Part shown: piece by piece, positions 17,747 to 29,200 of the stretch | Position numbering within the stretch: the stretch's first letter is position 1 | Layout: each line of letters opens with the position of its first letter | Assembly: GCF_045038405.1 (NCBI RefSeq) | Contig: NZ_CP173660.1 | Location: 62,001 to 126,000, forward strand | DNA length: 64,000 nt | Origin: Sellimonas caecigallum | GTDB lineage: Bacteria; Bacillota; Clostridia; Lachnospirales; Lachnospiraceae | Direction of reading: 5' to 3' | Notes under the pieces: generated by a model | Told to the model about the DNA's origin: nothing | The model's database searches: none | The model's input: only the letters and a program-made list of their open reading frames with translations | Position numbers and translations under genes: made by a program

Positions 17747-20224
17747 TCACCTCATCTCAGCACATATATCATTTGCCAACACAACTCTTCCCTCAATTAC
17801 ATCTGAAATACTTTTCCCAATCGCTGGCAGGAAAAAGTTTTCAGAAAGGATATGTACAATATGTATTCCTAATTTGTGTTGCAAATATTTTGTGACTAAT
17901 TTATATATCTCAAAAACCTCACTTTCATCATCTGGATAAAGAATAGCAACCATTCCAGATACAAAGTAATAGTTGCCTTTTTTTAACAACTCTTTTAAGT
18001 CACCTGAATTTACAACAAATAACGTTTTTCCATCAGAAACACTTCCATAAAAGTCAATCTCTTGAAGCTGACTGCTAGATGCAACAAGTGTAGATAATCT
18101 TTGACTTTCTAAAAATTTAATTACTTTCTTCTTTTCCTCTGAACCTGCAAGAACAATCAACTCATCCTGTGATTCAAAAATCTTTTTCTGATCCATTTCG
18201 ACTACAGAAATAGGGGCCTTTATGCTCTTTTTTAGTGGAAATGCAAGAGTGTCTCCACTGTTTTTTCTTAAGTGTGCATTACAGCCTGCACAATACTCAT
18301 ACACTTTGTCATAAGTATCAAAAAACATTTCAGACCAACATTTACCCTCACTTCTAGTTATCGCTCTTTCCATCGTCAGATATGCGTCATTATAGTATGC
18401 CCATTCCTGCGAACGTATTTCTTCAATCAAGAGAGTTTGTTCATCACCTTTATTTAACAAAAGATCATTTTCGATGCTAATTGAAAAAATATAAATACCA
18501 TTGTCATTAGTAATATCAATGATTTCAATCAAACCATAACGCCTTAAAAGAAGTAACACATAAATGTTCCAATTCATATCGGCATCCGATACCGGTCTAT
18601 CATCCCATTCATCTTTTGTATGATAATTAGGTTTTATAGCAGTATTTATATGAATAATAGCGCCATCTCTAATTGACAACTTATTATTAAACATGCTATC
18701 CCAACGTCCAATTATTTTCTCTGTAGTCATAACACGTTTACTAATTCTCTGAAATGCAAACTTAAGATCATCTACATATGTACACATTACACTTAAGCAT
18801 GGTAATTGATCTCGTCCACCACGTCCAAGCTCCTGGTAATACGCATTAGGATTTTGTGGAATATAAAGATGTAATACTGTTCTAACATCCGGCTTATCTA
18901 CACCAACCCCAAAAGCAGAAGTTGCTATCATTATTTCAAACTTATTCGCTTTCCATTCTTTTAGCAATTGCTCCCTAATATCATTATTTGTTAAACCTGT
19001 ATATGTTCGAGTATTTCTGATTCCATTGTCACATAACAGTTTTTTCACTCTTTCTGCATCATCAGGCCGAGCAACATAAATGATCATTGGATGTGGTAAT
19101 TTTCTGACTAATTCTATAGTCTTTTTATCTTTATTTTTATATCCTTTTTCCTTCAATATGATATATCTTGGCTCATGCCGCAATTCATCGCATCGTACTT
19201 CAATCCATTTATTTCCATCAGAAAATAACTTTTTCAGTATTTCAATGCTTTTACTTTCAAATGTGGCAGATAATAAAATCGTTCTAATACCTGGATTATT
19301 TAGCAATAATTTTTTTCTCCACGCCTCTAAGCATTGATAATCAACTCTGAATGATCCTCCCCAATCAACCACAATATGAGCTTCATCAATTACAATATTT
19401 TTTATGTAATGCTGCTTATTTGCCACCTTTAAAACACTTTCAAAAGCTTGATTATTCATCAACGCTTCTGGTGAAATGAACAGTAGTCGTGCAGTTCTAT
19501 TTTGAATAGCATTTATGATTGGGGTAACTTGTACACCGCTTTTATAAGAAAACACCTCTTGATCCACAGTTTTGCTTTTAATAATCTGTTTCGCGGCAAG
19601 AATCTGATCATCTGCTAAAGAAACAGTTGGAACAACTACAATTGTTAATCCTTCTGTCTGATATCCCAACATCTGTGTAATAAGACTTTTTCCACCACCA
19701 GTCGGTAACGCTACCAATGTCGTATAACCATCAGGTGTTCTCAACGCTCCGTAAACTGCTAGTTTTTGAGACATAGATTTAAAAGCAGAAAATCCGGTAA
19801 GCGAATATATCAATGAATCTGTAGTCAAATTATAATCCTTTTTCACATCTTCTGAAGAATAACTCCTCATAAACGCAGATTCTGCCAATTCTGAAGAAAC
19901 TCCCTCCGGAAATTGAAACGTAGCGTAGTATTTTCCATTAGCCACATCCTTTTTTATTGCATACGGATTATCGTCAGGAATAATAACATTACTAAGAGAA
20001 AGTGATGTTTCAAACACTAACAAATAGTCTCGAAGTGCAATAAAAAAATCATCCCTATAGATTGTATCTTTCTTTTGCAATTCATTCGCTATCACGAGTC
20101 GTTTTGCAGTTCTAACATAAAATGATTGCAATGCATCCATTTCTATACCGGTATCAAACTCAGGCTTCTGATTCTCTCCAGAAAAATATGATTGCATTCG
20201 ATCAATAATTGTTTCTTTATTCAT
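17747..20224 (-). CDS. RecQ-like SF2 helicase (DpdF/Pbe-like)
   Basis: This 825-aa helicase has Walker A LVALPTGGGKS (P174-S180), a DEAH box (IVIDEAHIV, near residue 285), motif III LLSATF and the RecQ-type motif VI QELGRGGRDQLP. A CAGC pair near residue 650 may bind zinc. The N-terminal 150 residues are unassigned. Compared with housekeeping RecQ it lacks an HRDC domain and has a long extra C terminus. It starts two bases after the SNF2 gene's stop. In the Dpd gene set the RecQ-like member is DpdF, of about this length. All core motifs look functional. Confidence 0.82.
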   Translation of the reverse strand: MNKETIIDRMQSYFSGENQKPEFDTGIEMDALQSFYVRTAKRLVIANELQKKDTIYRDDFFIALRDYLLVFETSLSLSNVIIPDDNPYAIKKDVANGKYYATFQFPEGVSSELAESAFMRSYSSEDVKKDYNLTTDSLIYSLTGFSAFKSMSQKLAVYGALRTPDGYTTLVALPTGGGKSLITQMLGYQTEGLTIVVVPTVSLADDQILAAKQIIKSKTVDQEVFSYKSGVQVTPIINAIQNRTARLLFISPEALMNNQAFESVLKVANKQHYIKNIVIDEAHIVVDWGGSFRVDYQCLEAWRKKLLLNNPGIRTILLSATFESKSIEILKKLFSDGNKWIEVRCDELRHEPRYIILKEKGYKNKDKKTIELVRKLPHPMIIYVARPDDAERVKKLLCDNGIRNTRTYTGLTNNDIREQLLKEWKANKFEIMIATSAFGVGVDKPDVRTVLHLYIPQNPNAYYQELGRGGRDQLPCLSVMCTYVDDLKFAFQRISKRVMTTEKIIGRWDSMFNNKLSIRDGAIIHINTAIKPNYHTKDEWDDRPVSDADMNWNIYVLLLLRRYGLIEIIDITNDNGIYIFSISIENDLLLNKGDEQTLLIEEIRSQEWAYYNDAYLTMERAITRSEGKCWSEMFFDTYDKVYEYCAGCNAHLRKNSGDTLAFPLKKSIKAPISVVEMDQKKIFESQDELIVLAGSEEKKKVIKFLESQRLSTLVASSSQLQEIDFYGSVSDGKTLFVVNSGDLKELLKKGNYYFVSGMVAILYPDDESEVFEIYKLVTKYLQHKLGIHIVHILSENFFLPAIGKSISDVIEGRVVLANDICAEMR

Positions 20225-20226
20225 TC

Positions 20227-23200
20227 TCAGTTTTTACCCATCCATACAAACGCAGCTGATTCTAAAACTAATCTTGGTCTCTTTATTGCATTTAGAATAA
20301 TAGCCTGAGTCTCTTTTAATTCTTCAAGCCCTTCTTGCGAGATACCAAAATAATCCGCATTCGCAGCTCTTGCTGAAAGTGTCCTTTCCATTTCTTCTCT
20401 AGCTCCACGTATATTGGATCTTCGTACAAAAACATCCATTGCCTTCTCTGAAGCTTCTTTTTTTGCGTTGTCTACTAAATCAATCCAATTTTCTTCGGAA
20501 TACTCTTGCTTAAACCACTCAATATTGCTCATTCCATCTATTTCATCTTTTAAGAATCCATGTCCACCTCCACGTTTCCCAAGATGCACAACATTTTGGG
20601 GCTTGAATCCAGACTCCACAAGGCGCATATACTCTCGAACAACTTGATAGTCGTCGATTTCATCATCGTTCTTTATCGAAACAGCAACAACAACTTGCTC
20701 AGACATCAAGTAATTTCTATACGGGCTTAACGCATAGACAGAAACACCATTATCCATAAGATAATCAATGTTTGGTGCCAGTGACCACGTAAACACTAAT
20801 CCTGTCCAATCTAGATTGGACTGAAACGCGAAAGCACTAGCTTGCCCTTTACAAGAATGAATCGCATTATCAACAATACAATCAAAAACGGCATCCCCTG
20901 GTGCAAAGAAATGAAGGTAATCATTTTCAATAGCTTTTTTTCTAATAAATGTACCTCTTATTGAACCAGCAACATTTTTGATTGCTTTCGAACGATCATA
21001 TGCTCCTTGAACACGAGTAGTAAAAGCGTTCTGTGCTGAATTCAAATATTCATTCCATCTAGGTGGAATAAGTAAAGCATTTATCGCTGATTTAGGAACA
21101 AACGAACTTGCGGAATACGTAATTATTCCTAGCTTACTTGTTGTACCATGAAATCCTGCTAAACTTGCCCAACTTGTCATTGTATTCGCAAACAGCTCAT
21201 TTTCGTTTTGAGAGTAGTAATCTATCAAGCGTTTCAATTCGTTGTACATTGGTCGATAAATAAATCCTGCCGCATCGAAATTTTGCTCTTTTCTAACGGT
21301 TGCACGCATTTCATCAGCCGACTCTATAATTCCAGGAATTTTTTCAAAAAGGCCATGTTTGAAATCATTCTGAATTGCAGAAATTATTTCACTATTGATT
21401 TCCTTCATGATGATTTCCATTCCGCTTAAAGATTGAGTAAATATCTTTAGTCCTTCGTTCCAGAAATTAAACAATGCTTCTTCAAATGTTTCCAATGTAT
21501 AAATCACAACAGAATGAACTATTGGTCTCGAAGGATCTCTTTCTAATCGGTCCAATCGACCAATTCGCTGCTCAATCATATTGGCGTCCCAAGGAAGATC
21601 GATGTGGACGATATAATCCGCACACTGAAAATTCCTTCCTTCTCCACCAGTGTAATCACAAAGCATTATCCTGCAACTTCTATCATTTTGAAATCTATAA
21701 GCATTTAGTTCGATCTCGTCCTTTGACATACCAGCTCCAAAGAAACTAACCTCTTCCTTCGAAAAAATGCCTTCTAATATCTTTCGATAAGCATCAAATG
21801 TTCCCTTGTAATTAGTAAACAATACAATTTTTTGATCGAACAGTTCTTCATAAACTGCATTAATAACCGTAAGTAATCTGGTTGAATAGAAGTCCAAATA
21901 GTAATCAGGATCATCAATCACTTTAGAGATTTCATTTATTATATTTTGCTCAAAACTTTTCCATCTTTCGGCATTAATCTTAATCCCTTCACTTACATGA
22001 ATGCCTTTTTGCTCCACTTCCTTGATAGCATCTTCAAAAGCCCATGGAGAACTAAAAAATGCACTTAATAACGGCCTAATAATCGACTCAACACATTGAC
22101 TATTTTCTTTAGTAATCTCTAAAATCCAATTACTTAATAATTCATATGTCAATGCCTCGTATACATTTTTATCACTATCTAATTCATATGTCTGTGTTTC
22201 TAATTCTCGAATTGGCAGTAATCTTTCTTCATCTTCAGTTACTTCTAATAACTTTCTTCTATTTCTGATAATATTACTTTCAATCTGATAATTACTGCAT
22301 ATATACGAAATCATAACTTTAATCGCATATACACCCAGATCATTTTCTTCAAATGAAATCGCCTCAAATAACTCATTCAATCTGCTATCATCTAAATCAT
22401 CACAGATTTCTTCTAATCCCTCTTGAATCTCTTCGAACAAATCCTGACAATCTTCAGATTCATGAGGGTCTTCTTCCTCATCAATTGCATCGTCTATTGT
22501 CCCCTCAAAATCACTTAAATCATCGAGGATAAGTGCTGTTTTCTGTATAATATGGCTCTGTTTGTCTATTAATTTACCAAACTTTTCCTCCGTAAACGAA
22601 TCATATTTGCTTGGCAAAAGCAATCTGAGCAAACCCAAATATTCAGCTCTTCTTTGTTGAACTGGTGTTGCACTCAATAACAAAATATTTCTTGTTCTCC
22701 TACTAATATTATGAATAGACTCATATTGTCCGGAATCTGAAAGATATCTATGTACCTCATCTATGATTACAAAATCCCAACTAGTGTTTTGATCAAGCAG
22801 ACTAATTTCACTTATGGTTTTCACAACCACGCAATTGTGATTACTATCCTTACCTTGCTCAATGTTAAATTTCAAAAACAGTTCTGTTATCCACTGTTCC
22901 TTTAAAGTCTCTGGAACAATGATCAATGCTTTTTTATCACTTCTGTCTTTCATATATATTTTAAAAACAGAAATAGCTTCTATTGTTTTTCCCATTCCAA
23001 CTTCATCGGCAAGCATATAACGGCAAGGTTCTTCCTGCAAACATCTCATAATAGAATTCACCTGATGAGGTAATAAGTATATTTTAGAACCCGCCAATTC
23101 TTTAAAACCATAAATAGAATTATCTAAGACATTCATGCTTTTGGATACAATTGAATGCCCTAAATACCAACATGGATTTTGAAATTCATACCGTTTTAAT

Positions 23201-23595
23201 TGCTCTGTAGGATCCACTCTCCCGTTGTTAAATGCTGCAACTATATTTTTCTCACATTGGCGGAATATCTCCTTACTCTCTTCATCCTGCAAATAATAGT
23301 AATAAAACTGATCTTTTGCTCGTACACAGGATAAAACTTTACATCGACGATTCTTGGCAAATACACTGGATCCCAGAAAGAATGTACAACGCTGGGCCAT
23401 GCTTTGTGGAATTTCTATTTCTCCCTTTGGAAGATTTTCAAAAAACATCAAATAACTTAATGGATCATATATTCTCACCTTAACTGTTTTCTTAAATTGG
23501 TCCACTTTTGTAATCTGTCCACACACAAATACACGAGGGTCTGTCATACTCTCTTTGTCGGCAGGACATCTTACATACATTTTTTCTACCAACAT
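20227..23595 (-). CDS. SNF2/HepA-type helicase (DpdE/Pbe-like)
   Basis: This SNF2-family translocase of about 1122 aa has Walker A YMLADEVGMGKTIEA (about residues 193-207), DEVH (VIIDEVHRYL), motif III LLLSATPVQQRR and motif VI QRIGRLDRLERDP. An acidic insertion rich in D/E (DDAIDEEEDPHESEDCQDL) sits between the two lobes. I place the start at 23595: GGAGAG lies exactly five bases upstream and the codon follows the upstream stop by 13 bp. The frame stays open to 23682, but that would overlap the previous gene by 74 bp without a good ribosome site. It resembles the DISARM/Dpd class of SNF2 proteins rather than chromosomal RapA. Confidence 0.82.
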   Translation of the reverse strand: MLVEKMYVRCPADKESMTDPRVFVCGQITKVDQFKKTVKVRIYDPLSYLMFFENLPKGEIEIPQSMAQRCTFFLGSSVFAKNRRCKVLSCVRAKDQFYYYYLQDEESKEIFRQCEKNIVAAFNNGRVDPTEQLKRYEFQNPCWYLGHSIVSKSMNVLDNSIYGFKELAGSKIYLLPHQVNSIMRCLQEEPCRYMLADEVGMGKTIEAISVFKIYMKDRSDKKALIIVPETLKEQWITELFLKFNIEQGKDSNHNCVVVKTISEISLLDQNTSWDFVIIDEVHRYLSDSGQYESIHNISRRTRNILLLSATPVQQRRAEYLGLLRLLLPSKYDSFTEEKFGKLIDKQSHIIQKTALILDDLSDFEGTIDDAIDEEEDPHESEDCQDLFEEIQEGLEEICDDLDDSRLNELFEAISFEENDLGVYAIKVMISYICSNYQIESNIIRNRRKLLEVTEDEERLLPIRELETQTYELDSDKNVYEALTYELLSNWILEITKENSQCVESIIRPLLSAFFSSPWAFEDAIKEVEQKGIHVSEGIKINAERWKSFEQNIINEISKVIDDPDYYLDFYSTRLLTVINAVYEELFDQKIVLFTNYKGTFDAYRKILEGIFSKEEVSFFGAGMSKDEIELNAYRFQNDRSCRIMLCDYTGGEGRNFQCADYIVHIDLPWDANMIEQRIGRLDRLERDPSRPIVHSVVIYTLETFEEALFNFWNEGLKIFTQSLSGMEIIMKEINSEIISAIQNDFKHGLFEKIPGIIESADEMRATVRKEQNFDAAGFIYRPMYNELKRLIDYYSQNENELFANTMTSWASLAGFHGTTSKLGIITYSASSFVPKSAINALLIPPRWNEYLNSAQNAFTTRVQGAYDRSKAIKNVAGSIRGTFIRKKAIENDYLHFFAPGDAVFDCIVDNAIHSCKGQASAFAFQSNLDWTGLVFTWSLAPNIDYLMDNGVSVYALSPYRNYLMSEQVVVAVSIKNDDEIDDYQVVREYMRLVESGFKPQNVVHLGKRGGGHGFLKDEIDGMSNIEWFKQEYSEENWIDLVDNAKKEASEKAMDVFVRRSNIRGAREEMERTLSARAANADYFGISQEGLEELKETQAIILNAIKRPRLVLESAAFVWMGKN

Positions 23596-23608
23596 AACAT
23601 CTCTCCAA

Positions 23609-26263
23609 TCAATCTCTTGATTTGCTATAGTAAGCAGTACACAATTCTCGATTTGCACAGAATTGACACCATGCATCGACATTAACCATGTAGTCTACTC
23701 CCTTAAGCATCTCCTGATTCAGTTTCTCAGCTATCTGTTCCGCGCTAACATTCGGAAACTTATCTTGCATTATATCCACGCCAGCATTTTTCGAATTCTC
23801 TAGTTTTTTATGGATAAATAACTCTCGAATCATCATGTAACGATGCTCTTCTGAAGATAACACTGAAAACTTCTTTGCCTTCCCACTCACCAATCTATTT
23901 CGAATATTGTTAATAACATCCATTCGATTTACACTTTGAGCAAATGGGAAAAATCTCTTTAGCTCTTCATATTTTTCATCCAACTTATCAATTAGGATTG
24001 CCTCACTAATTGGCTTTCCTTGCATATCCTCCTTGATTGCATTTTCGAGCATCACCTCAAGATATTTTAGCAGAAGAAAATTGTCTTTATATACTGTATT
24101 ACTCTCAACTAATGACTCCATCAAAAATCTATATTTACATATGCGATAACGATAATAGTCATATGCATCAAATGAACCAGTTGCTCCATTTTCTATTTCA
24201 ATATGTGAAGTGTTTTCAAGTCTTTTTGATACCTTATGGCTTGAATACTTTTTCTTTTTGATTCCCAATATATTAAGAAGATAATAAGGTTCTCTTTCTC
24301 TATTACCGTCTCTTTTCACATAAGATAATTTGAACTTGGCACGATTAAATTCCAATCCATAAATCAGTGCATACCTTTTAAAATTTTTGTATTCATTACA
24401 GCACTTAACATAAACTTGATATTTCCAATCAACCGGGTTCTGGGCCACTTCAAAAAATTCATCATTTAGCGGCCATGGAAATTCTGCTTTTTTTACAGCG
24501 CCCACATCCTCATCTTCAAGACAAGCGAAGTGATAGATAATATTCGGATCTTCATGACCGCTTCGCAGAATATCACCGTCAATCTGTTCGAAATTACGCA
24601 CAATCCAGTTAGCACTTCTCCCTGGTTTTGATTCTTGAAGCAAATAAATGGACATCGTGGATTTTAAGCATTCAAAGGAAGCCGATGCATCAATACTCTC
24701 TACTTCTTCTAACCTTGACAAAACTCTTCTCAAAATATCTGCGAACTCTTCTGAATTCTCACGATCTCCTAAAATATCGCTTTGCAAATAGTTTTTCAAT
24801 TTTCTGTAAAACTCTCGGAAATTGTGTGTAGTATTCTCAAAATCTTCATAAAAATGAGATGCTATATCTTCCAATTCTTCTAATGCACCACTAAGCTTCT
24901 CTATTTCATTCCTTGTAACAGCGTAATAAGATATATGACTCACATATTCTTGTTCTAATGAATCTGTAATGTATTTCATATTCTTTTTCAGCGATTTCAA
25001 TCTTTTTCTCATTTGTTTGATTGACACACACCCATCAAACAAAGCCTGGATTCTTCCAAAAATTGATACCAATTGTCCCGGTACATCTTCTGAAAGAATA
25101 TTTGCTCCAAGACATTCTCTGACATCATTTATATCTGATATGAAAATTTCATTTTTTTCCGGATCCCACATATTTGCAATTGCAAGGAAAAAATGCCCTA
25201 TTGGATAATTCAAAAACTGGCGTTCCCCAAATTGTTCCGGAAAATAAATTTTCAATATATCATTCGCAGAACTATTTGCCGCATAAATCTGCTCTCTCAT
25301 ATGATGCATAGGTTTTTGAGGATCCTTTCGTTCTGCTTCCTCAAAAATATCTGCAACATAGCCGGCAAACTCTGTCATGTTATCAAACTCGATTACTTCA
25401 TACGGCTCGTCTACAGTGATTGCTCTCCTTTGTCCATTAACAAGCTTTCCAAGCTGATCAGCCAAAACATTTCCTCTATAGCTTACCGTTGATGAATCTG
25501 TTGCTAAGAATTCATTTCGATCATAATCGATTATTTTGCAGTCAAATGCGGAATATATATCAAACCATGTTTGATATACGTTCTTATACTGTTTTTGATA
25601 ATTAAATAGCAGAATAACATTTTTATATTTCTGTAATTCATCAATGGCCCGAAGCGTAATTGGATTAAACTGATGTACTCCATGAATAACAATCGTATCC
25701 AGATTGACATCCGAAAAATCATAATCCTCTTGTATTGCCATCATGGCCCTACGCACTCCTTCATCAATTTCTTCTTCTGCTAAACTTTGAGCAAGATAGA
25801 AATCTTTTTTCATTTCGGAAGCAAGTATTTTTTGATATATACCCCAAATGAATCTCTGCTCTTTTGTAAGTTTATCTTTTAATATTGCGCTTGGATCCAC
25901 ATTTAATTCAAACATTGTTCTAATGCTTGCAAACACATCATCTCTGTTAAACAGAAAAGCTTTGCCGATATTGATTCGCTCTGACTCTGAAAGATCCGTT
26001 GAAAAACCAGAATTAATTATATTGTCAATATCAGTATGTTGCTTTACAATCCACGCAGGACTTGCCCAATCAGCATAAAGAGAGTCTGTAAGAATTTTTA
26101 CAGTTGAAACACGTCCACCATCAAATTTTCCCTTATAGTGGCTTCGCAAACCATTGACTAATGTCTGTGCCGAACAAAAGTAAGGACAATTTTTAATCTC
26201 ATCCCAATATGGTTCTTGATCTATTTTATATGGATCGTGGTATGTATAGATTACAATTGACAT
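23609..26263 (-). CDS. AddB-like Fe-S protein, possibly nuclease-inactive
   Basis: This 884-aa protein reads like a diverged AddB/RecB-type subunit. The N-terminal two thirds keep helicase-like segments (TIVIHGVHQFNPITLRAIDE, then NVILLFNY) but no Walker A. The C-terminal region has the four-cysteine pattern of Fe-S PD-(D/E)XK proteins: one Cys in RICKYRFLMES near residue 700, then C866, C869 and C875 (WCQFCANRELC). I cannot find the catalytic D-x(n)-(D/E)xK signature (typically a DYKTG-like strand) between them. It may therefore be structural rather than a nuclease. It ends two bases before the SNF2 ribosome site and begins one base after the UvrD gene's stop, so the two form an AddAB-like pair. 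Confidence 0.65.
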   Translation of the reverse strand: MSIVIYTYHDPYKIDQEPYWDEIKNCPYFCSAQTLVNGLRSHYKGKFDGGRVSTVKILTDSLYADWASPAWIVKQHTDIDNIINSGFSTDLSESERINIGKAFLFNRDDVFASIRTMFELNVDPSAILKDKLTKEQRFIWGIYQKILASEMKKDFYLAQSLAEEEIDEGVRRAMMAIQEDYDFSDVNLDTIVIHGVHQFNPITLRAIDELQKYKNVILLFNYQKQYKNVYQTWFDIYSAFDCKIIDYDRNEFLATDSSTVSYRGNVLADQLGKLVNGQRRAITVDEPYEVIEFDNMTEFAGYVADIFEEAERKDPQKPMHHMREQIYAANSSANDILKIYFPEQFGERQFLNYPIGHFFLAIANMWDPEKNEIFISDINDVRECLGANILSEDVPGQLVSIFGRIQALFDGCVSIKQMRKRLKSLKKNMKYITDSLEQEYVSHISYYAVTRNEIEKLSGALEELEDIASHFYEDFENTTHNFREFYRKLKNYLQSDILGDRENSEEFADILRRVLSRLEEVESIDASASFECLKSTMSIYLLQESKPGRSANWIVRNFEQIDGDILRSGHEDPNIIYHFACLEDEDVGAVKKAEFPWPLNDEFFEVAQNPVDWKYQVYVKCCNEYKNFKRYALIYGLEFNRAKFKLSYVKRDGNREREPYYLLNILGIKKKKYSSHKVSKRLENTSHIEIENGATGSFDAYDYYRYRICKYRFLMESLVESNTVYKDNFLLLKYLEVMLENAIKEDMQGKPISEAILIDKLDEKYEELKRFFPFAQSVNRMDVINNIRNRLVSGKAKKFSVLSSEEHRYMMIRELFIHKKLENSKNAGVDIMQDKFPNVSAEQIAEKLNQEMLKGVDYMVNVDAWCQFCANRELCTAYYSKSRD

Positions 26264-26264
26264 C

Positions 26265-29200
26265 TTACTCCTCCATTAATGTTCCCCAACTAATAGGAAC
26301 GCTTCTATCTAAATTCATAATCCAAATACAATTTCTAATTGCTCTCGTTAGAGCAACATATAGAATTCTAGACTCCTCAGCAATCTGCTCATCCTTTTCT
26401 ATTTTTTCATCATAATTTGAATTACGTTCTCTAACTTTGTTTTCAAACTGAACCGTATACGCCAACTTTGATTTAGAATAATTTGCGTCCAATTTTACTT
26501 TTCGAATATCCCCTATATCTTCCGATGTATATGGGAGCACAATAGTTCCATACTCAAGACCTTTTGATTTATGTACTGTTGTGCACATAATATGGATCCC
26601 ATCTTCATCAACTTCTGGCATCCGAGAGAGTTCCTGCTGTCTACTCAAAATATTAATCTCCAAGTATTTTGATATTTGATTGATAGTTAAAGAATCAATT
26701 TTCGCAAACTTTATTATCTTTTCCAACAGATAATCATAGTTTTCCATATAGAAGGATTGTTCTATCGAATTCTTACTATAAGTCTTCCATGGCTCTAACG
26801 CGTCATAAATATGTTTCAGTGCAAATAATACTGGTTTTGCATACACTTCATTTAACACTTCTTGCCAGCTTTTTTTCATCCTAAGCATAAAAAACTCATC
26901 AAGAATTCTATTCAATTTAAGAAGTTTTTCATTTTCTGACAGCCCATGAAATTTATGATAATCCAAAGTTAAATCCGTATAATTAGATTCTATAAAATTC
27001 ACAAGGTAAACTGGATTTTGCGCATTTTCTATTGCTAGAATTAACTTAAACAGGTCTTGTGTAGACTCCAATTGAAACAAATCTCCACCAGATTTAATTT
27101 CAATATTTACCGACCTCTTCTTCGCCTCTTTTAAAATATTATCTGTTTGCCAATTACTACGCACTAAGATTGCAATAGTACGTTCTTCTATGCTTAGTTT
27201 CTTTCCCTTATCTTTTTCTCTTTTTATGATTTCACTTAGTTTTCGGGTTTGGATATCTAAGATGTCAAACAAGCAATCAAAAAATACATCCTGATCTTTT
27301 CCATGACATGGAACACACTGTAAAAGCTCATTATCATCACTCTCAAATATTTTTCCACTTGAAAGACGATCATTATCTTTGTTATAAGGTAGATACCCAT
27401 CCTCCCCCATTTTTTGAAAAATCGAATCATACAAATCCAGTAACCTTGCATCTGTACGATAGTTAATATTTAGATGGAATATCTCCCACTCATATTTTTT
27501 GTATTCTTTCAATTGATCAAACGCACTCAGCCTAGCACCTCTGAAGCGGTAAATACTCTGCTTCAAATCGCCAACTACAAACAGCCTACAATCTGAAGCA
27601 ATACACTTCTGGAGTTTCTGAAATGTTTCAATCTGTACATCATCTGTATCTTGGAATTCATCAATGAATAGATATCTCAGCTTCAAATTGACAATATTAT
27701 CAGCACCATAAGCCAGCACCTGATTTAGAAGAATAATACATTCTTTCAAATCCATTGCATTCTTTTCATTCATAGCTGAAAGATATTCTATTTCTGCAGG
27801 GAAAACCACATTCTGAAGTATTTCATTGAAATACGGTAATGTGTTATCTATAGTCGTTCCCATTTCTTCCGCTTTAATATCTACTAAATTTACACTCTTC
27901 TGAAGTAAACGATCTGCTATTCCAATTATTTTTTTCTTCAAATCATAAATCGGAACCGGAATCTCACTAATAAAATTGGAATTTTCTTCCTCTTTTTCTT
28001 CTAAAAGCTTACTAAGATATAAATCATATATTTTTGCTCGTCCATATTCGTCAGATAAAATTCTGAAAGTAGTACCTAATCCTGTATAAAAAGACGCACT
28101 TCTCAAAAGTTCCAAAGAAAATTTATGTATTGTAGAAATGTTTGCTCGATCGACTCCCTCAACATACTGCAGATAACACTCTTTTCCGGTCAAAATATAA
28201 TAGTTTACAAACATTTGCTTTAATCGTTTTTTCATATTGATTGCAGCATCATTTGTAAAAGTAACCATGGCGAGTTCATCTTCAATACACGAAATATTAT
28301 TTCTTCTTTTATTACATAAATACGCGACTCTAGAAACCATAGAGTATGTTTTTCCAGTTCCTGCTCCTGCTTCTACCAGAGTATTTTTCTCCGGTAATGC
28401 ATGTTCTACACAATACTGTTGAAAATTAAAATTCGAGTGATTTGCAATCCAAGACAGCAAGCCCGTATTATCTGATACTCTTCCCTCTTCAATAGTGATG
28501 TTTTCTCCACATTGCGCGCCTAATCCCTCAATCAGATAAATTTCAAAATTAAACGTTCTATACAACTCACTTACTCTTTTAAGATCTACACCATTCTTAT
28601 ATCCAACTTTTACCTTGTCTCCTGGCTCAATGTTTTCTTTTTTATATGTTGAATCTAATTCTCGCAAGAATGCATCAAATGTAGATTTCTGAGACACAAA
28701 TAGTATTTGCTTTATCCCTTTGAAATAAGCTGTAATAATTTTCTTTATGTGTTCCTCATCGACAGTATTTGGAAAAATTGACAACTCAGAATATACCTGA
28801 TTGAACTCTTCAGCGCTCGAATCATCAAAAGAAGGTTCTTCAAACCTTCTAATTCGACCTAAAAACTCTGCATCCAATTCTGCATGTGGTATGCCCTTTT
28901 TCTCATCAAAAGCAGCTTGAAATTTTCTCTTTAAAGAATTCTGATCCTGCAAATCATCCTCAAAAATTGTAAATTGTTCTTCTGAAATAATATCCAATCT
29001 ACTGCTGTAATACTGTTCTTTAGTTATAAAAGGATATGCAACGAAATCTACAACTAATGGGCTTGATCCAAATTGTTTTTTTATTTTTGAAAAATACTGA
29101 ATGCAATATGATTTTGCTTGCTTTTTAGGAGAGGTTTGCCACTCTTCATATCCCTCTACCTCTATTTCATCTACTCCGTGAACTTTGATTTTACTTGCAA

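Noticed and set aside
13853..23595. DptF/DptG/DptH restriction genes (DndFGH)
   Set aside because: The set here has four genes including a RecQ-like and a SNF2 helicase with different sizes; the layout fits Dpd/Pbe better.
20227..23682. Longer SNF2 reading frame starting at 23682
   Set aside because: It would overlap the upstream gene by 74 bp without a ribosome site, whereas the ATG at 23595 has GGAGAG at ideal distance.
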